Source: a virus
Direction: 5' to 3' (one strand)
Virus record (IMG/VR): IMGVR_UViG_3300008110_000004
Coordinates: 124,001-188,000 of that record
Length of the DNA: 64,000 nucleotides
Below, in pieces: positions 43,860 to 51,134 of the stretch; positions within the stretch are counted from its first letter, which is position 1; each line of letters starts with the position of its first letter. The position numbers and the translations under genes are program-made. Under the pieces are notes generated by a model that saw only the letters and a list, made by a program, of their open reading frames with translations, ran no database searches and was not told the origin of the DNA.

Positions 43860-44264
43860 TTATTCTTCTATTTCTTTGAAGATGCTGTCGATACTTTCGT
43901 CAACGTCTTTGGAGAAATCACCAAAAGCCCAAGCAAACCAATGCGGGTCATCATTAATGACTTTGATTAGGCTAAGCTTGCCTTCTAAAGTTTCGTGAAT
44001 TTCAACGAGATCAGCAAGACGAGATAGGGCTTTGGAAAGTTTTTTGAGATCATTCTTATTTCCGCCAAGCATAAGAATATTCTTGAGAACAGGAATACCA
44101 GATATGTAGAACTTTTCAGATTCTACAATAGCTGTAATTCTATCTGTGATGGCATCGTAAGATTCTTGTATTTCATTGCTAGCTTTACCGGCCATGGAAA
44201 ATGAAAAGTTAAAATTGTCCATACCAATTTTAGAGGATGGAGAAAATTTATCAGGATACGTCAC
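43860..44264 (-). CDS. Helical unknown protein
   Basis: 134 residues. Long helices (KNDLKKLSKALSRLADLVEIHETLEGKL) and an acidic tail with SKDVDESIDSIFKEIEE. End of the Ub-like cluster region; unknown role. Confidence 0.6.
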   Translation of the reverse strand: MTYPDKFSPSSKIGMDNFNFSFSMAGKASNEIQESYDAITDRITAIVESEKFYISGIPVLKNILMLGGNKNDLKKLSKALSRLADLVEIHETLEGKLSLIKVINDDPHWFAWAFGDFSKDVDESIDSIFKEIEE

Positions 44265-44526
44265 GTTTGACTCCCTTAGTAAGTTTACGAAGAACTATAA
44301 AATCTTTGACTTCTAGGATAGACCACCATACTGTAGCTGAACCTATCGCTAGCTTTGTAAGAACCCTAGCTAGATATTGTTCATCTATAGAAGAAGCTGT
44401 TCCAGGAGTAAGACCTTGGACATCAAAATAAGAGTCTTCTAGAAGATCAGATATTTTAGTACGAATTTTCTCTCTTTCGTGTTGACGTTTCAATTTCATC
44501 TTTGATGTCTTCATTAAATTCCCCAA
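44251..44526 (-). CDS. Small membrane-associated protein
   Basis: 91 residues (alternative ATGs at 44514 and 44499). Basic N-terminus overlapping the upstream gene by 71 bp, then one hydrophobic segment (VLTKLAIGSATVWWSILEV). No family recognised. It is flanked by the membrane protease gene group. Confidence 0.5.
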   Translation of the reverse strand: MGNLMKTSKMKLKRQHEREKIRTKISDLLEDSYFDVQGLTPGTASSIDEQYLARVLTKLAIGSATVWWSILEVKDFIVLRKLTKGVKRDVS

Positions 44527-44665
44527 AGTGTTGTGGTGTTACTGTCGTGAAAAAACTGGCTAGTATAATATCAATCTGTTTTTCTGGGGTTTTGTTCTTT
44601 AATCTATTATTAATAACTTTAGCGCTGAGGCCAAGTAAAACAACTGGAAGTATTAAGAGGTGCAT
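44456..44665 (-). CDS. Small protein with N-terminal membrane helix
   Basis: 69 residues: hydrophobic start (LLILPVVLLGLSAKVI) then a polar helix. Overlaps the protease gene by 13 bp, so coupled to it. Possibly an accessory of the membrane protease. Confidence 0.55.
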   Translation of the reverse strand: MHLLILPVVLLGLSAKVINNRLKNKTPEKQIDIILASFFTTVTPQHFGEFNEDIKDEIETSTRKRENSY

Positions 44666-45114
44666 AATGCAATATTCCTTTTTGCGGATCGGTATTTTGC
44701 GCCATCAGTTCCTACAAAATTTAGGAAAAGTTCACTAAGAGCTAATATACCGAGACCTAGTGTATTGGTGAAGTTAAAAATAATATTTAAAAGGAACAAA
44801 GTAAAAGCGGTTAAGAATCCTACGATAGGACCCGAAAGAGCAACTTTTATTTTTGACTCATTGGATAAACCAGGAGCCTTAACAAATGCTACAGCAAATA
44901 ATGGAAATGGAATAAAAATAGGCAATGATGCTTTAGAGCCAAGTTTTCTGGCCATAAAATAGTGAGATATCTCATGAGCAAAAAGAACTAGTATGGCAAA
45001 GAAAACAAAAGAACTATGAACTATAGAGTAGTTGATTGCAGCTACAGCAGATGCGCTAGCTATAGTCCATGTGATTTTTGGTATCTTACGAAAAAAAGAT
45101 TTTATCTTGTTCAT
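44653..45114 (-). CDS. Site-2-protease-type (M50) membrane metalloprotease
   Basis: 153 residues, short for the family. A transmembrane helix carries the zinc motif HEISH (47-51). A downstream FVGTDGAKYR segment (D137) matches the LDG-type third ligand. Four hydrophobic helices in all. Site-2 proteases cut proteins inside the membrane, commonly to release regulators such as sigma factors; Ub-like or WhiB neighbours may be targets but nothing here shows it. Confidence 0.75.
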   Translation of the reverse strand: MNKIKSFFRKIPKITWTIASASAVAAINYSIVHSSFVFFAILVLFAHEISHYFMARKLGSKASLPIFIPFPLFAVAFVKAPGLSNESKIKVALSGPIVGFLTAFTLFLLNIIFNFTNTLGLGILALSELFLNFVGTDGAKYRSAKRNIALCTS

Positions 45115-45884
45115 TTATTGACCACAAGGTTGAAGGGAATATTGTAGAAATCGGCAATGTCTTTGAGAAGACCATCGTTTGCCATATCAATAAATGCATT
45201 AGCATACATAGTAGATAGGTGTTCATCTGAAACAGATTCGTTAAGTTGAACCAAAAACTTATCTGGATCAGTAATGTAAGTATCATCAATCAAATCTTGA
45301 TTAATAGGAAGGTTAAGCTTTTCGCCCAAATGCTTGTAAATTAGTCTGTCAACATTTAAGCAAAAGAGTGAAATGTTGACACTGGAAAGATAGAATGTTT
45401 TAACATGATCAAAAGAATATTCCATTTTAAGAATATCAAAAAGTTCTTTGAGAACATTTTCGTCAGGATCAGTACTAGAAAAAATTTTGTTCATCATTGA
45501 AAGATAACGAAGTCTTTGAAGTATAAGAGCTTCTTTATGATTGAACATTTGAATTTTAGAAAAGTCTCCATTGGTTAAAGTATTGAGAACAATGGAGATA
45601 GATTTCATGTAAGAAGGAGCCTGAATCTTTTGATAATAAGCTGCAGTAGCCTCATGGAAGCTAGCAGCAAGCTTTACCTTTTGTTCGTCAATAGGAGAAT
45701 TATTATCTAAAGAAATTTCATCTACAAATTTCTTAGCAGAAGAAATAAAATCTTCTACATTTTTATTTCTATTGGAAGATGATGGAGCGTAAGCTTCAGA
45801 TTGGAGTGAAACAGAAGAGGTATCTTCAGTATCTGTTTCTGGATCATAATCAAAAAGATCATCATCATTCTGAGGGTGATTCAT
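45111..45884 (-). CDS. Unknown acidic helical protein
   Basis: 257 residues from ATG 45884 (AAGAAAG site; the longer frame to 46064 runs against the WhiB gene). Starts with an acidic low-complexity region (NDDDLFDYDPETDTED) and continues helical. Start overlaps the WhiB stop by 20 bp and the end overlaps the protease start by 4 bp. No family recognised. Confidence 0.6.
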   Translation of the reverse strand: MNHPQNDDDLFDYDPETDTEDTSSVSLQSEAYAPSSSNRNKNVEDFISSAKKFVDEISLDNNSPIDEQKVKLAASFHEATAAYYQKIQAPSYMKSISIVLNTLTNGDFSKIQMFNHKEALILQRLRYLSMMNKIFSSTDPDENVLKELFDILKMEYSFDHVKTFYLSSVNISLFCLNVDRLIYKHLGEKLNLPINQDLIDDTYITDPDKFLVQLNESVSDEHLSTMYANAFIDMANDGLLKDIADFYNIPFNLVVNK

Positions 45885-46326
45885 CTTTCTTTGCAGCCTT
45901 TCTGTAGTATCTGCGCTTAGGATTAAGAAGTCTAAAGTTTTCAACTCTGGCCATTTGAACAAACTGTTTAGCTTTTTCAATGGTAAGATTAAGAAGATCG
46001 TTATCAAGATACTGTCTGATGAAATATAAACGCTGGCGATATATCGTGCCACCCCAAACGCCATCGTAATTATATTTCATTGCTTCGTAAAGACAGTCAA
46101 CTTGAACAGGGCAAGCTGTGCACATGCCAATTGCTTTAACAGCAGAAGAAGCAGATTTTCTATCACTGTTGATGGAAAAGAAGTCCTCCATAGTAAGAGA
46201 ACTATTTCTACACAAAGCCTTGTCTCTCCATTGAGAAGTCAAATCATCAAAACATTCATAAATATTGGCAACGTTTTTGGGGGAGCCCCTACGAGAAGTA
46301 ACAGGAGAACCAGGATTAGAAGTCAT
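45865..46326 (-). CDS. WhiB-family iron-sulfur transcription factor
   Basis: 153 residues. WRDKALC with C39, then C69, C72 and C78 (GMCTACPVQVDC) and GVWGG (89-93), followed by a basic-aromatic stretch: the full WhiB signature of four Cys plus G[VI]WGG. WhiB proteins bind a 4Fe-4S cluster and the main sigma factor and occur only in Actinobacteria and their phages, so this gene identifies the host group. The extra C-terminal 55 residues are unusual. Likely controls phage or host transcription. Confidence 0.9.
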   Translation of the reverse strand: MTSNPGSPVTSRRGSPKNVANIYECFDDLTSQWRDKALCRNSSLTMEDFFSINSDRKSASSAVKAIGMCTACPVQVDCLYEAMKYNYDGVWGGTIYRQRLYFIRQYLDNDLLNLTIEKAKQFVQMARVENFRLLNPKRRYYRKAAKKDESPSE

Positions 46327-46597
46327 TAAGTTCCGATCTAAAAACTATTGAAGATTTAATTTTTTCTAAAGAAGATAAAAGCTCAGAAGATAAAGATGAT
46401 AAAACGGATAGCTCGTCTAGAAAATGAGAGACTTCATCAACAGATAGCTTGTTATTTTTATCGACAGCTTTGATTCTTTTTTGTATGCTCTGTATCTTTC
46501 CATAAATGTCATGAGATTGCATGAGAATTGAAAGAACTGTGTTTATAGATTTGTTAAATGAAGAATACTCCTCATCAAAATATTGAAGTGGATCCAT
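46316..46597 (-). CDS. Helical unknown protein starting inside a tRNA end
   Basis: 93 residues. Ser/Leu/Asp-rich helices (LSSELLSSLEKIKSS). Its ATG (46597-46595) shares a base with the CCA of the upstream tRNA-Ile gene and its end overlaps the WhiB start by 11 bp. Confidence 0.6.
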   Translation of the reverse strand: MDPLQYFDEEYSSFNKSINTVLSILMQSHDIYGKIQSIQKRIKAVDKNNKLSVDEVSHFLDELSVLSSLSSELLSSLEKIKSSIVFRSELNDF

Positions 46598-46671
46598 GGT
46601 ACCCCCGGGTGGAATCGAACCACCTTTGAGACTTTATAAGAGTCTTGTCCTAACCAGTAGACGACGAGGGC
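46597..46671 (-). tRNA. tRNA-Ile (anticodon TAT), CCA encoded
   Basis: Read on the - strand: acceptor GCCCTCG pairs with CGGGGGT (two G-U pairs), discriminator A46600, then CCA 46599-46597. The anticodon stem AGACT/AGTCT encloses CTTATAA, giving TAT. T arm GGTGG-TTCGATT-CCACC. It reads AUA directly, avoiding the need for lysidine. The A of CCA is the first base of the next gene's ATG. Confidence 0.9.
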
Positions 46672-46682
46672 TAGCAAATGTT

Positions 46683-46940
46683 TTAAATGCTAGCCTGGGA
46701 TATTCGGTCGTCTTTGAAATAGATATATTTAACATTAGAAACAGAAACTCCACAACGGAAGTTTTCCTCTTTATTCCAATAATAATAAAAAGGTGCTTCT
46801 TCGTCAGGCCATTCTGCGTTATCATCAAAATATAGAAGCTCATCAAATTTAACAATGGAATTATCCATTAAAAATAGATAACCTGGTTTACGATGAGAAA
46901 CGATAGATGGATGATTAGGTGCGTCAGTAATAACAATCAT
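46683..46940 (-). CDS. Small acidic unknown protein
   Basis: 85 residues. Asp/Glu/Tyr-rich; strand-rich (YLFLMDNSIVKFDELLYFDDN, GVSVSNVKYIYF). Overlaps its upstream neighbour by 4 bp (ATGA). No family. Confidence 0.6.
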   Translation of the reverse strand: MIVITDAPNHPSIVSHRKPGYLFLMDNSIVKFDELLYFDDNAEWPDEEAPFYYYWNKEENFRCGVSVSNVKYIYFKDDRISQASI

Positions 46941-47149
46941 TGAGAAATACTTTCTTTAGCGTGAGCTAAAAATGAACCATATAAATACCTATTGTCGAGA
47001 AGAACACATTTAACATAATGGTTTTTCTCTTCTTTTAGTATAGAGATAATAGTGCGAAAATGCAAGTCAGCAGAAGGATTGTTTTGGATGTATTGAACAA
47101 GCCATGCAATAGTTCTTTTGTAGGGTGTAGATTGGATAAAATTTTCCAT
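46937..47149 (-). CDS. Small unknown protein
   Basis: 70 residues. Mixed helix/strand; RTIISILKEEKNHYVKCVLL. No motif recognised. 46 bp upstream lies the end of the first lipoprotein gene; that gap shows nothing. Confidence 0.6.
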   Translation of the reverse strand: MENFIQSTPYKRTIAWLVQYIQNNPSADLHFRTIISILKEEKNHYVKCVLLDNRYLYGSFLAHAKESISQ

Positions 47150-47195
47150 TAGAAATTAAGCTTAGAGTGAGAATTAGTTAAATGAATAATCATTA

Positions 47196-47672
47196 TTATT
47201 CCTCAGGAAGAAAAGATCTAAGTGCGATCTCTTCAGACTTATGAGATTGACTAGGGCAAAGCTCTAATATAGCAGCATTTACAATTGAAAAGTGCATATG
47301 GGCATCGTCGTTATCAATAGCACCTTCATGGATTCTATTGATAACATCGTCAGGTTGCATGCCGTCAATTAGTAAATCACACCACTGCTCACCAAATTCC
47401 ATAACAACCTGATCAGAAACTGATGGAGTTCCTTGATAAAAGAACTCAACAGTTTTAATATAATCATTGTTTATAGTTCCAGTAAGAGATGGAATAATTT
47501 GTGGAGGAGTAATAACCACGGTAACATTAGTGGGACGCATGGGCTTTACTGTAGTACTTGATTCGTTTTGTGTGACAGCGCAGCCAGTTAAAAGTATAAT
47601 AGCTGCTATAAGAAAAAATATAAAAGCAACAGCGTAAAGAATTTTATTTAAAATAGAATCAACTTTGTTCAC
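47196..47672 (-). CDS. DUF732-like lipoprotein 1
   Basis: 158 residues. Signal/lipobox LLTGC at about 28-32, Thr/Pro-rich spacer, then a DUF732-type helical domain: GEQWCDLLIDGMQPDDVINRIHEGA...IVNAAILELCPSQ with two Cys that probably pair. Such proteins are exported and tethered to the actinobacterial membrane. Same domain occurs in the three products at 48135-49425. Role unknown; surface blocking of other phages is one idea. Confidence 0.75.
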   Translation of the reverse strand: MNKVDSILNKILYAVAFIFFLIAAIILLTGCAVTQNESSTTVKPMRPTNVTVVITPPQIIPSLTGTINNDYIKTVEFFYQGTPSVSDQVVMEFGEQWCDLLIDGMQPDDVINRIHEGAIDNDDAHMHFSIVNAAILELCPSQSHKSEEIALRSFLPEE

Positions 47673-48123
47673 TATGAACTTCCTGGTTAGCTAAATAATT
47701 TTTCATTTTATAAATGGCGAGAACGATGCTATCGACAATAGCACCTTCGGGATTCATCTGAACTTCTTCAATGGGTTGGCCCATAATCTGATATGAATTT
47801 AGAATACTTTCACCATTAAGATAAGTGAAAGAACGAACTCGCATTTTTTCAGGATGCTGAGAAGGACGAGTATACTCACCGGTATACTTATCAGGCTCCT
47901 CATAAGGCGCTGCCCATCCATGGACTACATACATAGCTTTACCATGGTAGCCATGGACGACAAGCGTTGGAATTAAATCATATGGATCTCCATAAGAGTC
48001 TTCAACACACTGCCATTCAGATTGATCGTCATTCCAAAACCAAACGGAAGCGGGACTATCCCATCCATCTGTTTTAGTATAGCAATCAGAAAATGCGTGG
48101 AAGATATCCAATAGAGTATTCAT
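47659..48123 (-). CDS. Unknown protein within the lipoprotein cluster
   Basis: 154 residues from ATG 48123 (AAAGGATAATTA upstream). Trp/Tyr-rich globular domain: ASVWFWNDDQSEWQCVEDSY, AMYVVHGWAAPYEEP. No signal peptide, so cytoplasmic. No family recognised. Overlaps lipoprotein 1 by 14 bp. Confidence 0.65.
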   Translation of the reverse strand: MNTLLDIFHAFSDCYTKTDGWDSPASVWFWNDDQSEWQCVEDSYGDPYDLIPTLVVHGYHGKAMYVVHGWAAPYEEPDKYTGEYTRPSQHPEKMRVRSFTYLNGESILNSYQIMGQPIEEVQMNPEGAIVDSIVLAIYKMKNYLANQEVHSEQS

Positions 48124-48134
48124 ATAATTATCCT

Positions 48135-48584
48135 TTAGATATCTACATTCGGACAAAAGTATAAAATAGCTGATGAAACAATTGCACGCTGAAGAGCAGC
48201 GTCGTCGTTATCAACTGCGCCTTCATTAATACGTTCTTCAATATCTGATGATTTCATACCAAGATTAATGGCATCGCACCATAAGAGGCCGTAACCTACA
48301 ATATCTTGATCAGATAATGGAGTGAAAGAGCTACCATATATCTGCTTAGTTTTTGCAAGGAAATAGACTTGCAGTTCTTCTCCGGATATGCCAACAGGTA
48401 GATCTTCCAAAGAAGGAACTGCAGTAGTAGTCGGAGCAGAGTTAGTTAAAGTGTTAAGAGGGGTAAGGCTGGTAGTAGTAGTAGATGAATTGACAGAGTC
48501 AATAGAGGTTAAAAATAAAAGAGCCATTGTTGTAACAACAGTGGCAAAGAACAATGGAAATATAATAAAAAGATACTTTTTCAA
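48135..48584 (-). CDS. DUF732-like exported protein 2
   Basis: 149 residues. Basic start and hydrophobic helix (FIIFPLFFATVVTTMALLFL) as signal anchor, no lipobox Cys; Thr/Ser-rich linker; then GLLWCDAINLGMKSSDIEERINEGAVDNDDAALQRAIVSSAILYFCP, the DUF732-like unit with two Cys. Probably anchored by its N-terminal helix. Confidence 0.75.
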   Translation of the reverse strand: MKKYLFIIFPLFFATVVTTMALLFLTSIDSVNSSTTTTSLTPLNTLTNSAPTTTAVPSLEDLPVGISGEELQVYFLAKTKQIYGSSFTPLSDQDIVGYGLLWCDAINLGMKSSDIEERINEGAVDNDDAALQRAIVSSAILYFCPNVDI

Positions 48585-48595
48585 TTCCTTATCCT

Positions 48596-49009
48596 TTAAA
48601 GGGGAAAGTTAAGAGAAATATATTCTGCGTTTGCTATATGAGAACGACACAGAGTTGTAGTAGCAGCTATGGCGATGGAAAAATCAATTCGTCGTTGATG
48701 AGCATCTGTGCCAGCTTCATTGATTCTTTCTACAATATCTTTATCTGTCATTCCTTCGTCCATTAATTGACACAAAAGATAACCAGTTTCAAGCATTATA
48801 ATCTTTTGTTCGGGACTAGGATTAATAGAATAATAATATTCTGCGTCATCAAAAAAAGCATACTCTACAGGAGTATAGGTAATGTCTTCATAAGGAAGAG
48901 TATTAACAAAATTGCTAGATGTTGATGTATTGTTTAGAGTGGTTCCCTCCTCGCTGATTGCCCCCGACGAGCAACCAGCGAGGAGAAGAATCGAGAGAAC
49001 TCGTTTCAT
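48596..49009 (-). CDS. DUF732-like lipoprotein 3
   Basis: 137 residues. Lipobox LLAGC (about 9-13) after a short basic start; Thr/Ser/Asn spacer; DUF732-like unit GYLLCQLMDEGMTDKDIVERINEAGTD...AIAATTTLCRS. 1-bp overlap with lipoprotein 4, so one transcript. Confidence 0.78.
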   Translation of the reverse strand: MKRVLSILLLAGCSSGAISEEGTTLNNTSTSSNFVNTLPYEDITYTPVEYAFFDDAEYYYSINPSPEQKIIMLETGYLLCQLMDEGMTDKDIVERINEAGTDAHQRRIDFSIAIAATTTLCRSHIANAEYISLNFPL

Positions 49010-49425
49010 CAGAGTCCGTTGAACTTATAAGCTTGACTGGGGCAGAAGTTTGCCACTGCGGACAAAGCCACCAACTGAACAAACTCAAGGTCTCCACCAG
49101 CGTTTTCAATAGCCCATACAACCTCTTGTCCCGTCATTCCATCAAGCAGAGATTGACAAACCACTCGACCAGTCTCAATCATTTGGTCACGACCAACATA
49201 GATAGTTCCCGAATAGTTGCTCTCGATGTCGTAGATAAACTCGTCTTCTTCTGTGTAGACAGGTTCAGGAGCAGGAGTTGCAATGGGTGCGTCAGTTGTC
49301 TTGACAACCGTGGTAGTTTTTTCGGGGCTATTGGGTACTTCGGTGTCTGTTACATAGACAGTTTTTGTTCCACCACATGCAGCAAGGGCGAGAACAGTAA
49401 TTGTTCCAATAATAATTCTTTTCAT
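49009..49425 (-). CDS. DUF732-like lipoprotein 4
   Basis: 138 residues. Lipobox LALAAC (about 12-17); Thr/Pro/Glu-rich spacer; DUF732-like unit GRVVCQSLLDGMTGQEVVWAIENAGGD...LSAVANFCPSQ. A possible -10 (TATAAT, 49485-49490) lies about 60 bp upstream and may drive the lipoprotein run. Confidence 0.78.
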   Translation of the reverse strand: MKRIIIGTITVLALAACGGTKTVYVTDTEVPNSPEKTTTVVKTTDAPIATPAPEPVYTEEDEFIYDIESNYSGTIYVGRDQMIETGRVVCQSLLDGMTGQEVVWAIENAGGDLEFVQLVALSAVANFCPSQAYKFNGL

Positions 49426-49543
49426 TTTGTTTTATCCTTTCAAGATAAAGACAGTAGTCGTGCGGAGGATATGTGTCCACCAACATTATACACGATTTTG
49501 TCGTTCCCACTCATCCAGTAAGTAGATGTTGGCTACTGTCTAG

Positions 49544-49615
49544 AGCCGGATCTCAGGATTGAACTGAGGACCTACCGCTTACAAGGCGGTTGCTCTACCA
49601 CTGAGCTAATCCGGC
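49544..49615 (-). tRNA. tRNA-Thr (anticodon TGT)
   Basis: Read on the - strand: acceptor GCCGGAT/ATCCGGC, discriminator T, anticodon stem ACCGC/GCGGT with loop CTTGTAA, T arm CTCAG-TTCAATC-CTGAG. No CCA encoded. 72 nt. Reads ACA. Confidence 0.93.
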
Positions 49616-49622
49616 TAGGAGA

Positions 49623-49733
49623 CTATTTGTTATTGTTTTGTTTATCGTCAGTATTTTCGGGAGAAACCTTCGGTGAAGGGGGGTTTGGCTTCTTATTGCC
49701 TTTAAATACTTTTCTAAATTTGGCAAGTGACAT
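49623..49733 (-). CDS. Small basic Pro/Asn-rich protein (36 aa)
   Basis: ATG at 49733 after TAGGAGATTAT, stop TAG at 49623-49625, ending seven bases before the tRNA-Thr. Basic head (LAKFRKVFKGNKK) and disordered tail. The clean ribosome site is the main support. Confidence 0.5.
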   Translation of the reverse strand: MSLAKFRKVFKGNKKPNPPSPKVSPENTDDKQNNNK

Positions 49734-49748
49734 ATAATCTCCTAAAGT

Positions 49749-49922
49749 TTAGCTATTGCAAGAACGCTGCAGTTCTATTATAAATATTACTTTCGCCCTA
49801 GGCTTCTTCATATATTTAACAGGATTTACGCATTTTGCAATAGCAGGGAAATATTGTAGACTGCATTTCCACAACTCTTGATTAGTCTTTATAAAAAAGA
49901 AAATCTCATGTGGGTGTGGCAT
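49749..49922 (-). CDS. Small Cys-containing unknown protein (57 aa)
   Basis: Read from ATG 49922 (TTGGAA eight bases upstream) to TAA 49749. Balanced, protein-like composition: MPHPHEIFFFIKTNQELWKC, then FPAIAKCV and a basic VIFIIEL end. Together with the 36-residue gene it fills the space between tRNA-Thr and tRNA-Met. The remaining 49923-50043 shows no supported gene. Confidence 0.5.
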   Translation of the reverse strand: MPHPHEIFFFIKTNQELWKCSLQYFPAIAKCVNPVKYMKKPRAKVIFIIELQRSCNS

Positions 49923-50043
49923 CGAATATTTCCAAAGTTAAGGATGCCATTATGATGCGAGCGCCCCGTAGTAGGCTCAACCGTGCAATAGTAGTTGTGT
50001 TTACTTGCGCTCTTATTTTTTTTGATATCATAATAGCATCCAG

Positions 50044-50117
50044 TGGGACGAGCAGGAATTGAACCCGCGACCCGGGGATTATGAGTCCCATGCTCTAACC
50101 AACTGAGCTATCGTCCC
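50044..50117 (-). tRNA. tRNA-Met (anticodon CAT)
   Basis: Read on the - strand: acceptor GGGACGA/TCGTCCC, discriminator A, anticodon loop CTCATAA, T arm GCGGG-TTCAATT-CCTGC. A CAT anticodon can also mark tRNA-Ile2, but a dedicated tRNA-Ile(TAT) exists here, so Met (elongator) is preferred. No CCA encoded. Confidence 0.88.
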
Positions 50118-50187
50118 ATGAAATACAGATTCCATGTCTCTGCATAAGATTAATCTGCAAAAGAACAGTATGAATTTTTAATAACAT

Positions 50188-50379
50188 TTATTGCATTGAG
50201 GCGAGCATATCTGTAAGATACTCAGATTCATTTTTAAATACTTCAATATCATATTTAATGTGTTCACGAATCTGAGGAGATAAATTATCAAGAGCTTGAG
50301 AAATTGTATCTACCATAACACGGATGTTGGTAATTTGCTCTTGTTCTTGCTGAGTGATTACAAAAATGGAATCAGGCAT
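50188..50379 (-). CDS. Small helical unknown protein
   Basis: 63 residues. Helical, acidic; VMVDTISQALDNLSPQIREHIKYDIEVF. Overlaps the upstream gene by 8 bp. No family. Confidence 0.55.
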   Translation of the reverse strand: MPDSIFVITQQEQEQITNIRVMVDTISQALDNLSPQIREHIKYDIEVFKNESEYLTDMLASMQ

Positions 50380-50584
50380 TTTGAATTTTTCCTGTTATTA
50401 CTTTGTACATTCTAATATCAAGTTCTTCAATAGGAAGAACATCATCCATATCGTCATCGTCAAATTCTACACCAACATAAAGCTGGTCACGAAGGACTCG
50501 ATTAATGAGCTTAACAGCATCATGATCGTCCTGGAATTCTCCAGGAATATGCATAACAAGATCTAAGTTTACTTTAACTTTCAT
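50372..50584 (-). CDS. Small acidic unknown protein
   Basis: 70 residues, coupled by ATGA to the upstream gene. Begins with strand MKVKVNLDLVMHIPG and has a run of Asp (EFDDDDMDD). Possibly a single beta-alpha-beta fold. Confidence 0.55.
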   Translation of the reverse strand: MKVKVNLDLVMHIPGEFQDDHDAVKLINRVLRDQLYVGVEFDDDDMDDVLPIEELDIRMYKVITGKIQNA

Positions 50585-50751
50585 ACAGTTAGCTCCTTTG
50601 AAGATTCTTGGTCAAGCATGATATGCAAACGAATGTCTAAAAGTAGGTCTGTCATTTCATCAGTAGAAATAAGTTTTCTACCAGAAATTTCATTGATTGC
50701 TTTATCAACAAGATCTGTTATTTGTTTGACTGTAGAACTATTCATTTTCAT
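50581..50751 (-). CDS. Small helical unknown protein (56 aa)
   Basis: ATG at 50751 (or 50745), stop TGA at 50581-50583, overlapping both neighbours. Acidic helical (VKQITDLVDKAINEI; EMTDLLLDIRLHIML) and carrying AAGGAG for the next gene. Confidence 0.55.
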   Translation of the reverse strand: MKMNSSTVKQITDLVDKAINEISGRKLISTDEMTDLLLDIRLHIMLDQESSKELTV

Positions 50752-50920
50752 ACCATTCAGTTGCTAGTTGGACAGCTGGGTCATAGTTATCCCAAGTGTC
50801 ATCGTCACCAGTTTGTATTCCATATGGAACAACACCGGTTTGACATAAATAATTAAAAGCTTCTTCGATGAGCTTATTCTGCTCATCTTCAGGTAAATTG
50901 ATAAATTCCTTTTTGTTCAT
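50738..50920 (-). CDS. Small unknown protein between tRNA-Lys and the 56-aa gene
   Basis: 60 residues from ATG 50920; the longer frame to 51067 runs through tRNA genes and is an artefact. FINLPEDEQNKLIEEAFNYLC with an acidic Trp-rich tail. Starts 2 bp after the tRNA-Lys 3' end, so it needs no leader of its own or is translated from a processed transcript. Confidence 0.55.
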   Translation of the reverse strand: MNKKEFINLPEDEQNKLIEEAFNYLCQTGVVPYGIQTGDDDTWDNYDPAVQLATEWYENE

Positions 50921-50922
50921 AG

Positions 50923-50995
50923 TGCCCCCTGCAGGGCTCGAACCTGCGACCAATGGATTAAAAGTCCACTGCTCTACCAACTGAGCTAAAGGGGC
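50923..50995 (-). tRNA. tRNA-Lys (anticodon TTT)
   Basis: Read on the - strand: acceptor GCCCCTT/AGGGGGC, discriminator A, anticodon loop CTTTTAA, T arm GCAGG-TTCGAGC-CCTGC. 73 nt; CCA not encoded. Reads AAA. Confidence 0.95.
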
Positions 50996-51000
50996 AGGGC

Positions 51001-51038
51001 GGGCAGCGGAGCCAGAAAGGAGTAGAACTCCGCTGCCC
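51001..51038 (-). other. 10-bp hairpin in the spacer between tRNA-Leu and tRNA-Lys
   Basis: GGGCAGCGGA (51001-51010) is perfectly complementary to TCCGCTGCCC (51029-51038), loop 18. It fills the 45-nt spacer between two co-oriented tRNAs and likely separates or guides processing of the two tRNA precursors. Confidence 0.6.
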
Positions 51039-51040
51039 TG

Positions 51041-51113
51041 TGGGCCTGGTGGGTTTCGAACCCACACTGGAAGGATTTTAAGTCCTCTGCCTCTGCCGTT
51101 GGGCTACAGGCCC
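51041..51113 (-). tRNA. tRNA-Leu (anticodon TAA), short variable arm
   Basis: Read on the - strand: acceptor GGGCCTG/CAGGCCC, discriminator A, anticodon stem GAGGA/TCCTT with loop CTTAAAA giving TAA, T arm GTGGG-TTCGAAA-CCCAC. The variable region is only about five bases, whereas bacterial leucine tRNAs normally have a long variable arm. Decodes UUA if charged with Leu. 73 nt. Confidence 0.88.
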
Positions 51114-51134
51114 GAGACCCTTGAAACCCTTAAA

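Noticed and set aside
49906-50091. 61-codon frame on the - strand
   Set aside because: It starts inside tRNA-Met and has no ribosome site. A 41-codon version from ATG 50031 is possible but weak, and the 49749 gene better explains part of this stretch.
50921-51067. N-terminal extension of the 50738 gene
   Set aside because: It runs through tRNA-Lys and the spacer; the true start is ATG 50920.
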